DNA of 64,000 nucleotides from Cribrihabitans_A pelagius. GTDB taxonomy: Bacteria; Pseudomonadota; Alphaproteobacteria; Rhodobacterales; Rhodobacteraceae. Below are positions 31,934 to 41,122 of the stretch, piece after piece; the stretch's first letter is position 1; each line of letters starts with the position of its first letter. The DNA is taken from contig NZ_JBMERR010000019.1 in the NCBI RefSeq assembly GCF_048820915.1, positions 1 to 64,000 of the forward strand. The letters are read 5' to 3'. The translations under genes were made by a program, and so were the position numbers. The notes under the pieces were generated by a model. The model worked only from the letters and a program-made list of their open reading frames with translations. It had not been told where the DNA came from and ran no database searches.

Positions 31934-33160
31934 ATGACCACCCTTGATCTGGATTTCGTCCGGGCCCAGTTCCCGGCTTTTTCGGAACCCTCCCTGCAGG
32001 GCCAGGCCTTTTTCGAGAATGCCGGCGGCTCCTATACCTGCCGCCAGGTGATCGGGCGGCTCACCCGCTTCTACACCCAGCGCAAGGTGCAGCCCTATGC
32101 GCCTTACGAGGCCTCCCGCCTGGCCGGGGCCGAGATGGACGAGGCCCGCAGCCGCCTCGCCGCGCTGATGGGGGTTGAGACGGATGAGCTGAGCTTCGGC
32201 CCCTCCACCACCCAGAACACCTATGTGCTGGCCCAGGCCTTCCGCCAGCACCTGCAGTTCGGCGACGCCATTATCGTCACCAACCAGGACCACGAGGCCA
32301 ACAGCGGCCCCTGGCGCCGCCTGGCCGATTCGGGGATCGAGATCCGTGAATGGCAGATCGACCCGCAGACCGGGCACCTTGACCCCGCCAGGCTGGAAGC
32401 ACTGCTGGATGACAAGGTGCGGCTGGTCTGCTTCCCGCATTGCTCCAACGTGGTGGGGGAGATCAACCCGGTCGCCGAGATCACCGCCATCGCCCATGCC
32501 GCGGGCGCCTATACTTGCGTCGATGGCGTGTCTTATGCGCCGCACGGGCTCCCCGATGTGGGCGCGCTTGGCGCCGATGTCTACATGTTCTCCGCCTACA
32601 AGACCTACGGGCCGCATCAGGGCGTCATGGTGATCCGCCGCGCACTGGGCGAGGCGCTGCCGAACCAGGGGCATTTCTTCAACGGCGATGCGCTCTGCAA
32701 GCGCTTTACCCCGGCTGGTCCCGATCATGCCCAGGTGGCGGCCTCGGCGGGCATGGCCGACTATTTCGAAGCGCTGGCAACCCATCACGGCTGCACTGGG
32801 ACCGGTGCCGCAGCACGCGGCGCCTTCGTGCATGACTTGATGCGCCGGCAGGAGGTCTCCCTGCTGCAGCCGCTGCTGGACGCCGTGAAGGGCCGCCGCG
32901 GCCTGCGCCTGCTGGGCCCGGATGACGCCGCCCGCCGCGCCCCCACCGTGGCGCTGGCGCTGGACCGCCCGGCAGAGCCGGTGGCAGCAGCACTCGCGGA
33001 ACACGGCATCATGGCGGGCGGCGGCGATTTCTACGCGGTGCGCGCGCTTCAGGCGATGGGCATTGACCCGGCGCAGGGCGTGCTGCGTATCAGTTTCACC
33101 CATTACACCGCGCCCCGCGAGGTGGCGCAGCTGACCGAGGCGCTGGACCGGGTCCTCTAG
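31934..33160 (+). CDS. Class V aminotransferase-fold PLP enzyme (cysteine desulfurase-like)
   Basis: A 408-residue fold-type I PLP enzyme of the aminotransferase class V family. Visible: FFENAGGSYTCRQV at the N-terminus, GPSTTQNTYVLAQAF, the PLP-binding CVDGVSYAPHG and the Schiff-base lysine in SAYKTYGPHQG (Lys223). It lacks a recognisable desulfurase active-site Cys loop, so cysteine desulfurase activity is uncertain. The start at ATG 31934 was chosen on the conserved N-terminus. The photolyase gene starts 26 bases downstream, so the two may be cotranscribed. Confidence 0.82.
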   Translation: MTTLDLDFVRAQFPAFSEPSLQGQAFFENAGGSYTCRQVIGRLTRFYTQRKVQPYAPYEASRLAGAEMDEARSRLAALMGVETDELSFGPSTTQNTYVLAQAFRQHLQFGDAIIVTNQDHEANSGPWRRLADSGIEIREWQIDPQTGHLDPARLEALLDDKVRLVCFPHCSNVVGEINPVAEITAIAHAAGAYTCVDGVSYAPHGLPDVGALGADVYMFSAYKTYGPHQGVMVIRRALGEALPNQGHFFNGDALCKRFTPAGPDHAQVAASAGMADYFEALATHHGCTGTGAAARGAFVHDLMRRQEVSLLQPLLDAVKGRRGLRLLGPDDAARRAPTVALALDRPAEPVAAALAEHGIMAGGGDFYAVRALQAMGIDPAQGVLRISFTHYTAPREVAQLTEALDRVL

Positions 33161-33186
33161 CGCCGCAACAGGAAGGAGCCCGTTTG

Positions 33187-34608
33187 ATGAGCAGCCCAGC
33201 CCCGAATATCTGGTGGATCCGCCGCGACCTGCGTCTCTCCGATAACCCGGCGCTGACCGCGGCCGCCAGGGGCGGCGCGCCGGTGATCCCGGTCTATATC
33301 CTCGACGCGCAGGAGGAGGGGCTGGGCGCCGCGCCGAAGTTCCGCCTCGGGTTGGGGCTCGGCCATCTTGCCAGGACACTGGAGAAGGCGGGCTCCCGCC
33401 TGATCCTGCGCCGCGGGCCCGCGCTGGAGGAACTGCAGAAGCTGGTGACGGAGACCGGGGCCGAAGCCGTGCACTGGGAACGGCTCTACGACCCGGAAGC
33501 GATCGCGCGCGACAAGAAGGTCAAGGAAGCGCTGAAAGACGTTGGTCTCGGCGCCTGCTCCCACGGCGGCCGCCTGCTGTTCGAACCCTGGACGGTGGAG
33601 ACCAAGGCGGGCGGCATGTACAAGGTCTATACGCCTTTCTGGAAGGAGGTGCGCAGCCGCGAGATTGCTGATCTGCTGCCCGAACCGCGTCTGAATGCGC
33701 CCGAAGACTGGCCCGGCAGTGACGATCTGGACGATTGGAACATGGGCGCCGCCATGCGCCGCGGCGCCAGTGTGGTGGCTGCGCATTGCTGCCTCGGCGA
33801 GCAGGCGGCGCGCGGCCGGCTGCAGGCGTTCGTTGACGACCGGCTTGCCGGCTACAAAAAGCACCGCGACCTGCCGGGCCTTGAAGCCACGTCCAACCTG
33901 TCCGAAAACCTCGCCTGGGGCGAGATAAGCCCGCACCGCATGTGGCATGCAGGCCGGGAGGCGATGCAGAGCGGCAGCCAGGGCGCGGAGACTTTCCTGA
34001 AGGAAATCGTCTGGCGCGAGTTCGCCTATCACCTGATGTACCACTCCCCCCATATCCTCAGCCATAGCTGGCGCGAGGAATGGCAGGCTTTCCCCTGGCG
34101 TGAACAGGAGGACAGCAACGTCAGCGCCTGGAAGCAGGGGCAGACCGGTTATGATTTCGTCGACGCCGCCATGCGTGAGCTTTATACCACCGGCCGGATG
34201 CACAACCGGGCCCGGATGATCGTGGCAAGTTTCCTCACCAAGCACCTGATGACCCATTGGAAAATCGGTTTGCAGTGGTTCGGGGACTGCCTGGTGGACT
34301 GGGACCCGGCCTGCAACGCGATGGGCTGGCAATGGGTGGCAGGCTCCGGTCCCGACGCCAGCCCCTTCTTCCGCATCTTCAACCCCGAAGGCCAGCTGGA
34401 GAAGTTCGACCCCAAAGCCGCCTACGTGCGCCGCTGGATCGCCGAAGGCCAGGAGGAGCCGCCGGAAACCGCGCGCGATTTCTTCGCTGCCGCCCCGCGC
34501 AGCTGGAATCTTTCCCCGAAGATGAAGCGCGCGCGCCCCATCGTCGGCCTTTCGGAGGGGCGCGAGCGGGCGCTGGAGGCTTACCGCGGTAACAGAAACG
34601 CAAGCTGA
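33187..34608 (+). CDS. phrB: Deoxyribodipyrimidine photolyase
   Basis: A 473-residue FAD-dependent DNA photolyase of the cryptochrome/photolyase family, repairing UV-made cyclobutane dimers with blue light. The antenna-domain start IWWIRRDLRLSDNPAL and the FAD/DNA region TGRMHNRARMIVASFLTKHL, then GWQWVAGSGPDASPFFRIF, are those of class I CPD photolyases. ATG 33187 follows GGAAGGAG. A fnr-less gene neighbour: cyclopropane synthase follows 69 bases later. Confidence 0.93.
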   Translation: MSSPAPNIWWIRRDLRLSDNPALTAAARGGAPVIPVYILDAQEEGLGAAPKFRLGLGLGHLARTLEKAGSRLILRRGPALEELQKLVTETGAEAVHWERLYDPEAIARDKKVKEALKDVGLGACSHGGRLLFEPWTVETKAGGMYKVYTPFWKEVRSREIADLLPEPRLNAPEDWPGSDDLDDWNMGAAMRRGASVVAAHCCLGEQAARGRLQAFVDDRLAGYKKHRDLPGLEATSNLSENLAWGEISPHRMWHAGREAMQSGSQGAETFLKEIVWREFAYHLMYHSPHILSHSWREEWQAFPWREQEDSNVSAWKQGQTGYDFVDAAMRELYTTGRMHNRARMIVASFLTKHLMTHWKIGLQWFGDCLVDWDPACNAMGWQWVAGSGPDASPFFRIFNPEGQLEKFDPKAAYVRRWIAEGQEEPPETARDFFAAAPRSWNLSPKMKRARPIVGLSEGRERALEAYRGNRNAS

Positions 34609-34677
34609 CAAACAGTTTTCTTGCCAGACCCCCGCCTGCGTCCTAGCATTTTTACCAGAGGTTGCAGGAGATACGGG

Positions 34678-35883
34678 ATGATTTTGACCGATACCCAGGG
34701 CCAGAAGGACCTGCCGCGCTACTTCCCGCAGGTTTTTGCCAAGGTGCGGCAGATGCAAGGCGGCCAGCTCGACATCCACCTGCCCGACGGGCGCATCTTC
34801 CGCGCCCGCGGCGACGGGCCCGGCCCGGTGGCGGATCTGCACATTCACCACCCCGACTGCTTCGCCCGGCTGATCCGCGAAGGCGACCTCGGTTTTTCCG
34901 ACGCCTATCTGGAGGGCTGGTGGAGCAGCACCGACCTGCAGGCCTTCATGGATCTCGTCCATATAGAGGCCGAGACCGCCTATGACGATTTCCGCGGCCA
35001 GGCGTTCCTGCGCGCCTACGAGCGCTTCCGCTTCTGGCTGCACCGCAACCACCGCAGCCAGGCGAAGAAGAACATCTCTTATCACTATGATTTGGGGAAT
35101 GAATTCTACAGCCTCTGGCTCGACAACACGATGACCTATTCCAGTGCCCTGTTCAAAGACGGCCAGGACAGCCTGGAATCCGCTCAGCGCGCCAAATATG
35201 CGTCGCTTGTCGATCAGATGGGCGTGAAGCCGGGCGATCACGTGCTGGAGATCGGCTGCGGCTGGGGCGGCTTTGCCGAATATGCCGCCAAGGAGCGGGG
35301 GCTGCGCGTCACCGGCCTCACCATCAGCCAGGAACAGTTGAGATACGCCCGTCAGCGCATTGAAGCAGCAGGACTTTCCGGGCAAGTTGAACTGCGGATG
35401 CAGGACTACCGCGACTGCAAGGGCACCTTCGACGGCATCGCCTCGATCGAGATGTTCGAGGCGGTGGGCGAGAAATACTGGCCCGCCTATTTCGGCACCA
35501 TCCGCGACCGGCTCAAGCCCGGTGGCACCGCGACGCTGCAGATCATCACCGTTGCCGACAAGCGCTGGGAGGTCTACCGCAGGGGCGTCGATTTCATCCA
35601 GAAGCACATCTTCCCCGGCGGCATGCTGCCGTCGCCGAAGGTGCTGCGCGAGCAGGTCGAAAAGGCAGGCCTCGGCGTTGTGCGCTCGATCGAGTTCGGC
35701 GACAGCTACGAGCAGACCCTGCGGCGCTGGCACGACACTTTCAACGGCCATTGGGAGCAGATCGCCGGCATGGGCTTTGACGAACGCTTCCGCAAGATGT
35801 GGAACTTCTACCTCACCTCTTGCGCTGCCGCCTTCAAATCGGGAAATTGCGACGTGACTCAGATCACCATCGCGCGCCGCTGA
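34678..35883 (+). CDS. cfa: Cyclopropane-fatty-acyl-phospholipid synthase family protein
   Basis: A 401-residue SAM-dependent methyltransferase of the CFA/mycolic-acid cyclopropane group, adding a methylene bridge to unsaturated acyl chains of membrane lipids. The SAM site is LEIGCGWGGFAEYA; ISYHYDLGNEFYSLWLD and SIEMFEAVGEKYWP are family motifs. Start at ATG 34678 behind GGAG. It lies next to the photolyase, an association often seen in proteobacteria. The exact product (cyclopropane or methylated) is not certain. Confidence 0.9.
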   Translation: MILTDTQGQKDLPRYFPQVFAKVRQMQGGQLDIHLPDGRIFRARGDGPGPVADLHIHHPDCFARLIREGDLGFSDAYLEGWWSSTDLQAFMDLVHIEAETAYDDFRGQAFLRAYERFRFWLHRNHRSQAKKNISYHYDLGNEFYSLWLDNTMTYSSALFKDGQDSLESAQRAKYASLVDQMGVKPGDHVLEIGCGWGGFAEYAAKERGLRVTGLTISQEQLRYARQRIEAAGLSGQVELRMQDYRDCKGTFDGIASIEMFEAVGEKYWPAYFGTIRDRLKPGGTATLQIITVADKRWEVYRRGVDFIQKHIFPGGMLPSPKVLREQVEKAGLGVVRSIEFGDSYEQTLRRWHDTFNGHWEQIAGMGFDERFRKMWNFYLTSCAAAFKSGNCDVTQITIARR

Positions 35884-35936
35884 GCCGGGGACCCGGACCG
35901 GGAGCTTGGCCGGCAGCGCGCCCGCAAGGAGCCCAA

Positions 35937-36380
35937 ATGATGCCGAACGGAGCCCGAGCCATTGCCGCGCTGTCGCTTGCGCTGCTGGCCTTCGCCGTCT
36001 CCTTCCTGGTGATGCCCTTGATGCCGGAAGGCACCGATTTCGGCTATTTCGTGCATGTGAACGTGGCCCTCGGCCTCCTCTGCGGCTGGGTGGTGATGGG
36101 CAAGCGCGCGGGCCGCGGGCTGGTGCCCGCAATCAACAACGGGCTCACCGGCATGGCGGTGATGGTGCTCTGGGCACTGTTCATCCAGGGCGCCTGGGAG
36201 ATGTTCCGCCTCGCCATGCGGCACCGCTACGACGGCCCGTTCGAGGCGCTGTCGCAGATCTTCGTGATTGCGCTCGACTATTTCTTCGTCATTGCTGTGC
36301 CGGCCGTGCTGGTGACCCTGGTCATCGGCGGGGTGATGGCAGGGCTTGCGGCCGAAAACGCCTCCCGCCGCTGGCGCTAG
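35937..36380 (+). CDS. trgA: TrgA-family tellurite resistance membrane protein
   Basis: A 147-residue protein with four membrane segments. It starts MMPNGARAIAALSLALLAF, with AAGGAG upstream, and has the conserved GYFVHVNVALGLLCGW and LDYFFVIAVPAVLV regions of TrgA. In Rhodobacter sphaeroides trgA, trgB and cysK together confer tellurite resistance. The same order trgA-trgB-cysK is seen here, which strongly supports the name. Confidence 0.85.
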   Translation: MMPNGARAIAALSLALLAFAVSFLVMPLMPEGTDFGYFVHVNVALGLLCGWVVMGKRAGRGLVPAINNGLTGMAVMVLWALFIQGAWEMFRLAMRHRYDGPFEALSQIFVIALDYFFVIAVPAVLVTLVIGGVMAGLAAENASRRWR

Positions 36381-36413
36381 GTGTAATACCCTTAAAACAA
36401 TAGGTTATATCCC

Positions 36414-37538
36414 GTGGCTGATCTCTTTCTCTATGGCACCCTGCGCCATCTTCCCCTGCTTGAACTGGTGCTGGGCCGGGAGGGCGAGGCGCTCAACGCG
36501 CAAGCTGCCCGGCTGCCGGGCTTTGGCGTCTTCCAGGTCAAGGGCCAGCCCTTCCCCTCGATCGAGGAGCGCGCAGGGATGCAGGCCGAGGGTATTCTGG
36601 TGCGCGGCCTCTCCGAGGACGATCTCGATGCGCTCAACTTCTACGAGGGCGGCTTCGATTACGCGCTGAAACCGGTCTCCGTCCTCTGCGCCGAAGGGCA
36701 GGAGGCGCGGGCCGAGGTCTATTTCCCCGAGCCGGGGCTGTGGGAGACCGCCGCGCCCTGGGACCTCGCCGCCTGGGTGCGCGACTGGGGCGCGCTGTCG
36801 TTGCGCGCAGCGGAGGAGGTGATGGCCTACCGCGGCCGGATGAGCGCGGCCGAGGTGGCGGAAGTCTTCCCCTCGGTGCGCCGCCGCGCCGCGGCCTGGC
36901 TGGCGGCCCGGGCGCGGCCCGCGGACCCCGCGCATGATCTCTCACAGGACGTGATCGTGCACGCGCACCGCCGCGCCTACATGAACTTCTTCGCGATGGA
37001 GGAGATGGACCTCCAGTTCCGCCGCTTCGACGGCAGCATGAGCCCGGTGATTTCCCGCAGCGCCGCAATGGTGGGCCACGCAGCGGTGGTGCTGCCGTAC
37101 GACCCTGCGCGCGACGAGGTGCTGCTGGTCGAACAGTTCCGCGCGCCGCCCTTCTTCATGGGCGAGGCCAGTCCCTGGATGTGGGAGCCTGTGGCGGGTT
37201 TGATCGACCCGGGCGAGAGTCCGGAACAGGCTGCCATCCGCGAGGCGCAGGAGGAGGCAGGCGTCAGCATCAAGGCGTTGGAGCCGGTGACCCGCGCCTA
37301 TCCTTCCAGCGGCGCCATGGCCGAGGTGATCCACATCTTCGTCGGCCTTGCCGATCTCGACGACATCCAGGGCGGCGGCGGTGTCGCGGGGGAGGGCGAG
37401 GATCTGCGCAGCCAGCGGCTGAGCTTTGACGAGCTGATGCTGGGCATCGACACCCGGATCTACCAGGACCTGCCGCTGATCACCGCCGCACTGTGGCTGG
37501 CACGCCACCGTGAAAGGCTGCGCGCCGCGGCCCCGTGA
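36414..37538 (+). CDS. trgB: TrgB: gamma-glutamylcyclotransferase-like plus Nudix hydrolase fusion
   Basis: A 374-residue protein starting at GTG 36414. The N-terminal ~110 residues form a GGCT/AIG2-like domain (LFLYGTLRHLPLLELVLGR); residues ~200-370 form a Nudix domain, with Nudix box GLIDPGESPEQAAIREAQEEAGV spanning G-x5-E-x7-REuxEExGu, as in ADP-ribose pyrophosphatases. It sits 33 bases after trgA and 69 before cysK. Its biochemical role in tellurite resistance is not established; control of ADP-ribose or glutathione breakdown are possible readings. Confidence 0.87.
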   Translation: MADLFLYGTLRHLPLLELVLGREGEALNAQAARLPGFGVFQVKGQPFPSIEERAGMQAEGILVRGLSEDDLDALNFYEGGFDYALKPVSVLCAEGQEARAEVYFPEPGLWETAAPWDLAAWVRDWGALSLRAAEEVMAYRGRMSAAEVAEVFPSVRRRAAAWLAARARPADPAHDLSQDVIVHAHRRAYMNFFAMEEMDLQFRRFDGSMSPVISRSAAMVGHAAVVLPYDPARDEVLLVEQFRAPPFFMGEASPWMWEPVAGLIDPGESPEQAAIREAQEEAGVSIKALEPVTRAYPSSGAMAEVIHIFVGLADLDDIQGGGGVAGEGEDLRSQRLSFDELMLGIDTRIYQDLPLITAALWLARHRERLRAAAP

Positions 37539-37607
37539 CCCGCTTCGCGCCTTGTGAACTGCCAAACCCTTGGCTACATCTTCGAATGAATGATCGAAAG
37601 GGATACC

Positions 37608-38642
37608 ATGCGCATTGCACGCGATCTGGCTGACGCGATCGGCCACACGCCTCTTATCCGCCTCAACCGGGTCAGCGAGGAAACTGGCTGCGAGATCCTC
37701 GGCAAGGCGGAGTTCATGAACCCCGGCCAGTCGGTCAAGGACCGCGCTGCACTCTACATCATCAAGGATGCGGTCGCCCGCGGCGAGCTGAAGCCCGGCG
37801 GCACCATCGTCGAGGGCACCGCCGGCAACACCGGTATCGGCCTTGCGCTGGTTGGCGCCTCGATGGGCTTCAAGACGGTGATCGTGATCCCCGAAACCCA
37901 GTCCGAAGAAAAAAAGGACATGCTGCGGCTTGCGGGCGCGCAGCTGGTGCAGGTGCCGGCCGCGCCCTACAAGAACCCCAACAACTACGTGCGCTACTCC
38001 CAGCGCCTGGCCGAAAAGCTCGCCAAGACCGAGCCGAACGGCGCGATCTGGGCCAACCAGTTCGACAATGTCGCCAACCGCCAGGCCCATGCAGAAACCA
38101 CCGGCCCCGAAATCTGGGAACAGACCGGCGGCAAGGTCGACGGCTTTGTCTGCGCCGTGGGCTCCGGCGGCACGCTTGCGGGCGTGGCGGAGGCGCTGCA
38201 GCCCAAGGGCGTGAAGATCGGCCTCGCCGACCCGCTGGGCGCGGCGCTCTACTCCTATTATACCGAGGGTGAGCTGAAATCCGAAGGCACCTCGATCACC
38301 GAGGGCATCGGCCAGGGCCGGATCACCAAGAACCTCGAAGGTTTCACCCCCGATTTCAGCTACCAGGTGCCGGATTCCGAGGCGCTTCCTTACGTCTTCG
38401 ACCTCCTGCACGAGGAAGGCCTGGTGCTGGGCGGCTCCTCCGGCATCAATATCGCCGGTGCCGTGCGCCTGGCCAAGGATCTGGGCAAGGGCAAGACCAT
38501 CGTCACCGTGCTTTGCGACTATGGCACCCGCTACCAGTCCAAGCTGTTCAACCCCGAGTTCCTGCGCGAAAAGAACCTGCCGGTGCCGGATTGGATGACC
38601 CACACACCGGCGTCGATTCCCGGCGTTTTCGAGGACGTATGA
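37608..38642 (+). CDS. cysK: Cysteine synthase A-type enzyme
   Basis: A 344-residue PLP-dependent O-acetylserine sulfhydrylase. The PLP lysine is in NPGQSVKDRAALYI, the substrate loop in EGTAGNTGIGLALV, and the phosphate-binding glycine loop in VGSGGTLAG. It makes cysteine from O-acetylserine and sulfide; in Rhodobacter it contributes to tellurite resistance with trgAB. The start ATG 37608 has AAAGGG upstream. Its stop overlaps the next start (ATGA at 38639). Confidence 0.92.
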   Translation: MRIARDLADAIGHTPLIRLNRVSEETGCEILGKAEFMNPGQSVKDRAALYIIKDAVARGELKPGGTIVEGTAGNTGIGLALVGASMGFKTVIVIPETQSEEKKDMLRLAGAQLVQVPAAPYKNPNNYVRYSQRLAEKLAKTEPNGAIWANQFDNVANRQAHAETTGPEIWEQTGGKVDGFVCAVGSGGTLAGVAEALQPKGVKIGLADPLGAALYSYYTEGELKSEGTSITEGIGQGRITKNLEGFTPDFSYQVPDSEALPYVFDLLHEEGLVLGGSSGINIAGAVRLAKDLGKGKTIVTVLCDYGTRYQSKLFNPEFLREKNLPVPDWMTHTPASIPGVFEDV

Positions 38643-41122
38643 CACCTATATCTGCCGCTCTCCGGAGCCTGATTTTGGGGCTGGCCGTGATGGCCAGCCT
38701 CGTTTTGCCCGCATTTGCCCAACTCAATTCTGAAGACCGCGCCTATTTCGAGCGCTGGATCCGCACTGCCGAACGCGCCGAGGAGGTGATCGACGCCCGC
38801 CGCGCCTCCAGCGCCGCGATGGAGCAGCTGCGCACCGAACTCACCGATTTCCGCCAGACCTTCCTGGACGCGCGCGGCGAGAACGCCGACCGCATCCAGA
38901 CCGTGCAGGGCCAGCTCGACGCGCTTGGCCCGGCGCCGGGTGAGGGCGAGAGCGAGCCCGAGGACATCGCCGCCCTGCGCGCGGCGTTGAACACCCAGCT
39001 CGACCACCTGAAAGTGCCGCGCATGGTCTCGCAGGTGGCCTACAACCGCGCCGACGGGCTGATCGGCGAGATCGACAAGATCATCCGCGAGCGCCGCACC
39101 GACAGGCTCCTGGAACGCGGGCCGTCGCCCCTCAACCCGGAAAACTGGGGCCCCGCCCTGCGCACGCTGGCCCGCGCCAGCCAGGGCCTGTTGAACGAGA
39201 CCCTGGCCCAGGCCACCAGCGACACCACGCGCGAGCGCACGCGCAAGAACCTGCCGGCCATCCTCTTCCTGCTGGTGCTCGCGGCGCTGCTGATCTTCCG
39301 CGGCCGCCCCTGGGCGCATTCCGCGGGCGACTACCTGCGCCAGTTCGGCAGCAGCGGCCGCGGTGTCTGGGGCTTCATCGTCTCGCTGCTGCAGGTCGGC
39401 TTGCCGCTTCTGGGCATCATCTTTGCCGTCGGCGCGGTCAACCTTGCGGGCCTCACCGGCGCGCGCGGCTCTTTCCTGTTGGATTTCGTTCCGGGCTGGG
39501 CCTTCCTGATCCTCTCCTTCCACTGGCTGGGCAACCAGCTTTTCACCAGCAAGATCGAAAACGACCTGATCCCGGTGCAGGAGGGGCGGCGCAACATTAC
39601 CCAGCTGATGGTCGACGTGCTGGCCGTGGTGCTGGTGCTGCAGGATGCGCTCTCCAAGATGGCCGAGCTGGAAAACGTCGCCGAGCCGGCCCACGCCGTG
39701 CTCAGCTTCCCGCTGATCCTCGCCGCCGCGCTGGTGCTCCTGCGGCTGCACCGGATCGGCGCCCGGCGGCGCAAGCAGCAGACTGAAGACGAAGACAACG
39801 GCGACGACGGCGCCATCGCCGCGGGCGCCGGTCATGTGTTCACGCTGGTGCGGCGCGCGATCTACTTCCTGGGTTTCATCTCGCCGGTTCTGGCTGCGTT
39901 TGGCTATGTGAACGCGGCCGAGGCGCTGATCTACCCCGCCGCCCTCACGCTCGCGCTGCTGGCGGCCCTGCTGGTGCTGCACCGCTTCTTCGGCGATGTC
40001 TACGGCTGGCTGTCGGGCAAGGGGCAGGCGGGCCGGGATTCGCTGTTCTCGGTGCTCATCGGCTTTGTGCTGGCGCTTCTAGCGCTGCCGCCGCTGGCGC
40101 TGATCTGGGGCGCGCGGGTGGCTGACCTCACCGAGCTGTGGTCGCAGTTCCTCGAAGGCTTCCAGTTCGGCGAAACCCGGATCTCGCCCACCGCCTTCCT
40201 CACCTTCGCGGTGGTCTTTGCCGTCGGTTACGCGCTGACCCGGGTGCTGCAAGGCAGCCTGCGCAGCTCGCTCCTGCCCAAGACCAAGATCGACCCCGGC
40301 GGGCAAAACGCGATTGCCTCGGGGCTCGGTTATGTCGGCATCTTCCTCGCCGCTGTGGTGGCCATCTCCATGGCCGGTCTCGACCTCTCCTCGCTCGCCA
40401 TCGTCGCCGGCGCGCTCTCGGTCGGCATCGGTTTCGGCCTGCAGACCATCGTGTCGAACTTCGTCTCCGGCATCATCCTGCTGATCGAACGGCCGATCTC
40501 CAAGGGCGACTGGATCGAGGTCGGCGGGCTGATGGGCTACGTGCGCGACATCTCGGTGCGCTCGACGAGGATCGAGACCTTCGACCGCACCGACGTGATC
40601 GTGCCGAACTCCGACCTGATCTCCGGCACCGTCACCAACTACACCCGCGGCAACACCGTGGGCCGGGTGATCGTGCCGGTGGGCGTCGCTTATGGCACCG
40701 ACCCCCGTGAGGTGGAGGCGATCCTGGGCGAGGTCGCCAAGGCGCATCCGATGGTGCTGATGAACCCGGCGCCCACGGTGGTGTTCCAGGGCTTCGGGGC
40801 GGATTCGCTCAACTTCGAGATCCGCGCCATCCTGCGCGACGTGAACTGGGTGCTGTCGGTGAAATCCGACATGAACTACGAAATCGCCAAGCGGCTGGAT
40901 GAGGCCGGGATCGAGATCCCCTTCGCGCAGCGCGACATCTGGCTGCGCAATCCAGAGGCGCTGCAGCAGCCGCCGCAGGACAAGCGCTCCTTCGGCGGCG
41001 GCACCCCCGCGGAACCGGAACGCAGCGCCGGACCCGGCCCGTCGGCCGCGCCGCCGCCCAAGCCGGACGTGAGCGACCTGCAAAACGACAGCACGGAAGG
41101 AGACGCCGATGGCGAAAAGTGA
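38639..41122 (+). CDS. Large MscS-family mechanosensitive channel (DUF3772 type)
   Basis: An 827-residue protein. Signal peptide (LILGLAVMASLVLPAFAQ), a periplasmic coiled-coil domain (~25-200, DUF3772-like), about ten membrane segments, then the MscS pore helix and cytoplasmic beta-domain (GLDLSSLAIVAGALSVGIGFG; RPISKGDWIEVGG; VPNSDLISGTVTNYT) and a Pro-rich tail. It would open under membrane tension at osmotic downshift. Overlaps cysK by 4 and the following editing gene by 14 bases, so translation is coupled. Confidence 0.9.
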   Translation: MTPISAALRSLILGLAVMASLVLPAFAQLNSEDRAYFERWIRTAERAEEVIDARRASSAAMEQLRTELTDFRQTFLDARGENADRIQTVQGQLDALGPAPGEGESEPEDIAALRAALNTQLDHLKVPRMVSQVAYNRADGLIGEIDKIIRERRTDRLLERGPSPLNPENWGPALRTLARASQGLLNETLAQATSDTTRERTRKNLPAILFLLVLAALLIFRGRPWAHSAGDYLRQFGSSGRGVWGFIVSLLQVGLPLLGIIFAVGAVNLAGLTGARGSFLLDFVPGWAFLILSFHWLGNQLFTSKIENDLIPVQEGRRNITQLMVDVLAVVLVLQDALSKMAELENVAEPAHAVLSFPLILAAALVLLRLHRIGARRRKQQTEDEDNGDDGAIAAGAGHVFTLVRRAIYFLGFISPVLAAFGYVNAAEALIYPAALTLALLAALLVLHRFFGDVYGWLSGKGQAGRDSLFSVLIGFVLALLALPPLALIWGARVADLTELWSQFLEGFQFGETRISPTAFLTFAVVFAVGYALTRVLQGSLRSSLLPKTKIDPGGQNAIASGLGYVGIFLAAVVAISMAGLDLSSLAIVAGALSVGIGFGLQTIVSNFVSGIILLIERPISKGDWIEVGGLMGYVRDISVRSTRIETFDRTDVIVPNSDLISGTVTNYTRGNTVGRVIVPVGVAYGTDPREVEAILGEVAKAHPMVLMNPAPTVVFQGFGADSLNFEIRAILRDVNWVLSVKSDMNYEIAKRLDEAGIEIPFAQRDIWLRNPEALQQPPQDKRSFGGGTPAEPERSAGPGPSAAPPPKPDVSDLQNDSTEGDADGEK

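Noticed and set aside
29848..31941. A ~700-codon minus-strand frame opposite the BCCT gene
   Set aside because: Antisense to a clear transporter, rich in His/Gln/Arg, typical of a shadow frame.
33157..36132. A 991-codon open frame on the minus strand opposite photolyase and cyclopropane synthase genes
   Set aside because: Composition artefact antisense to two conserved enzymes; no ribosome site and no recognisable domain.
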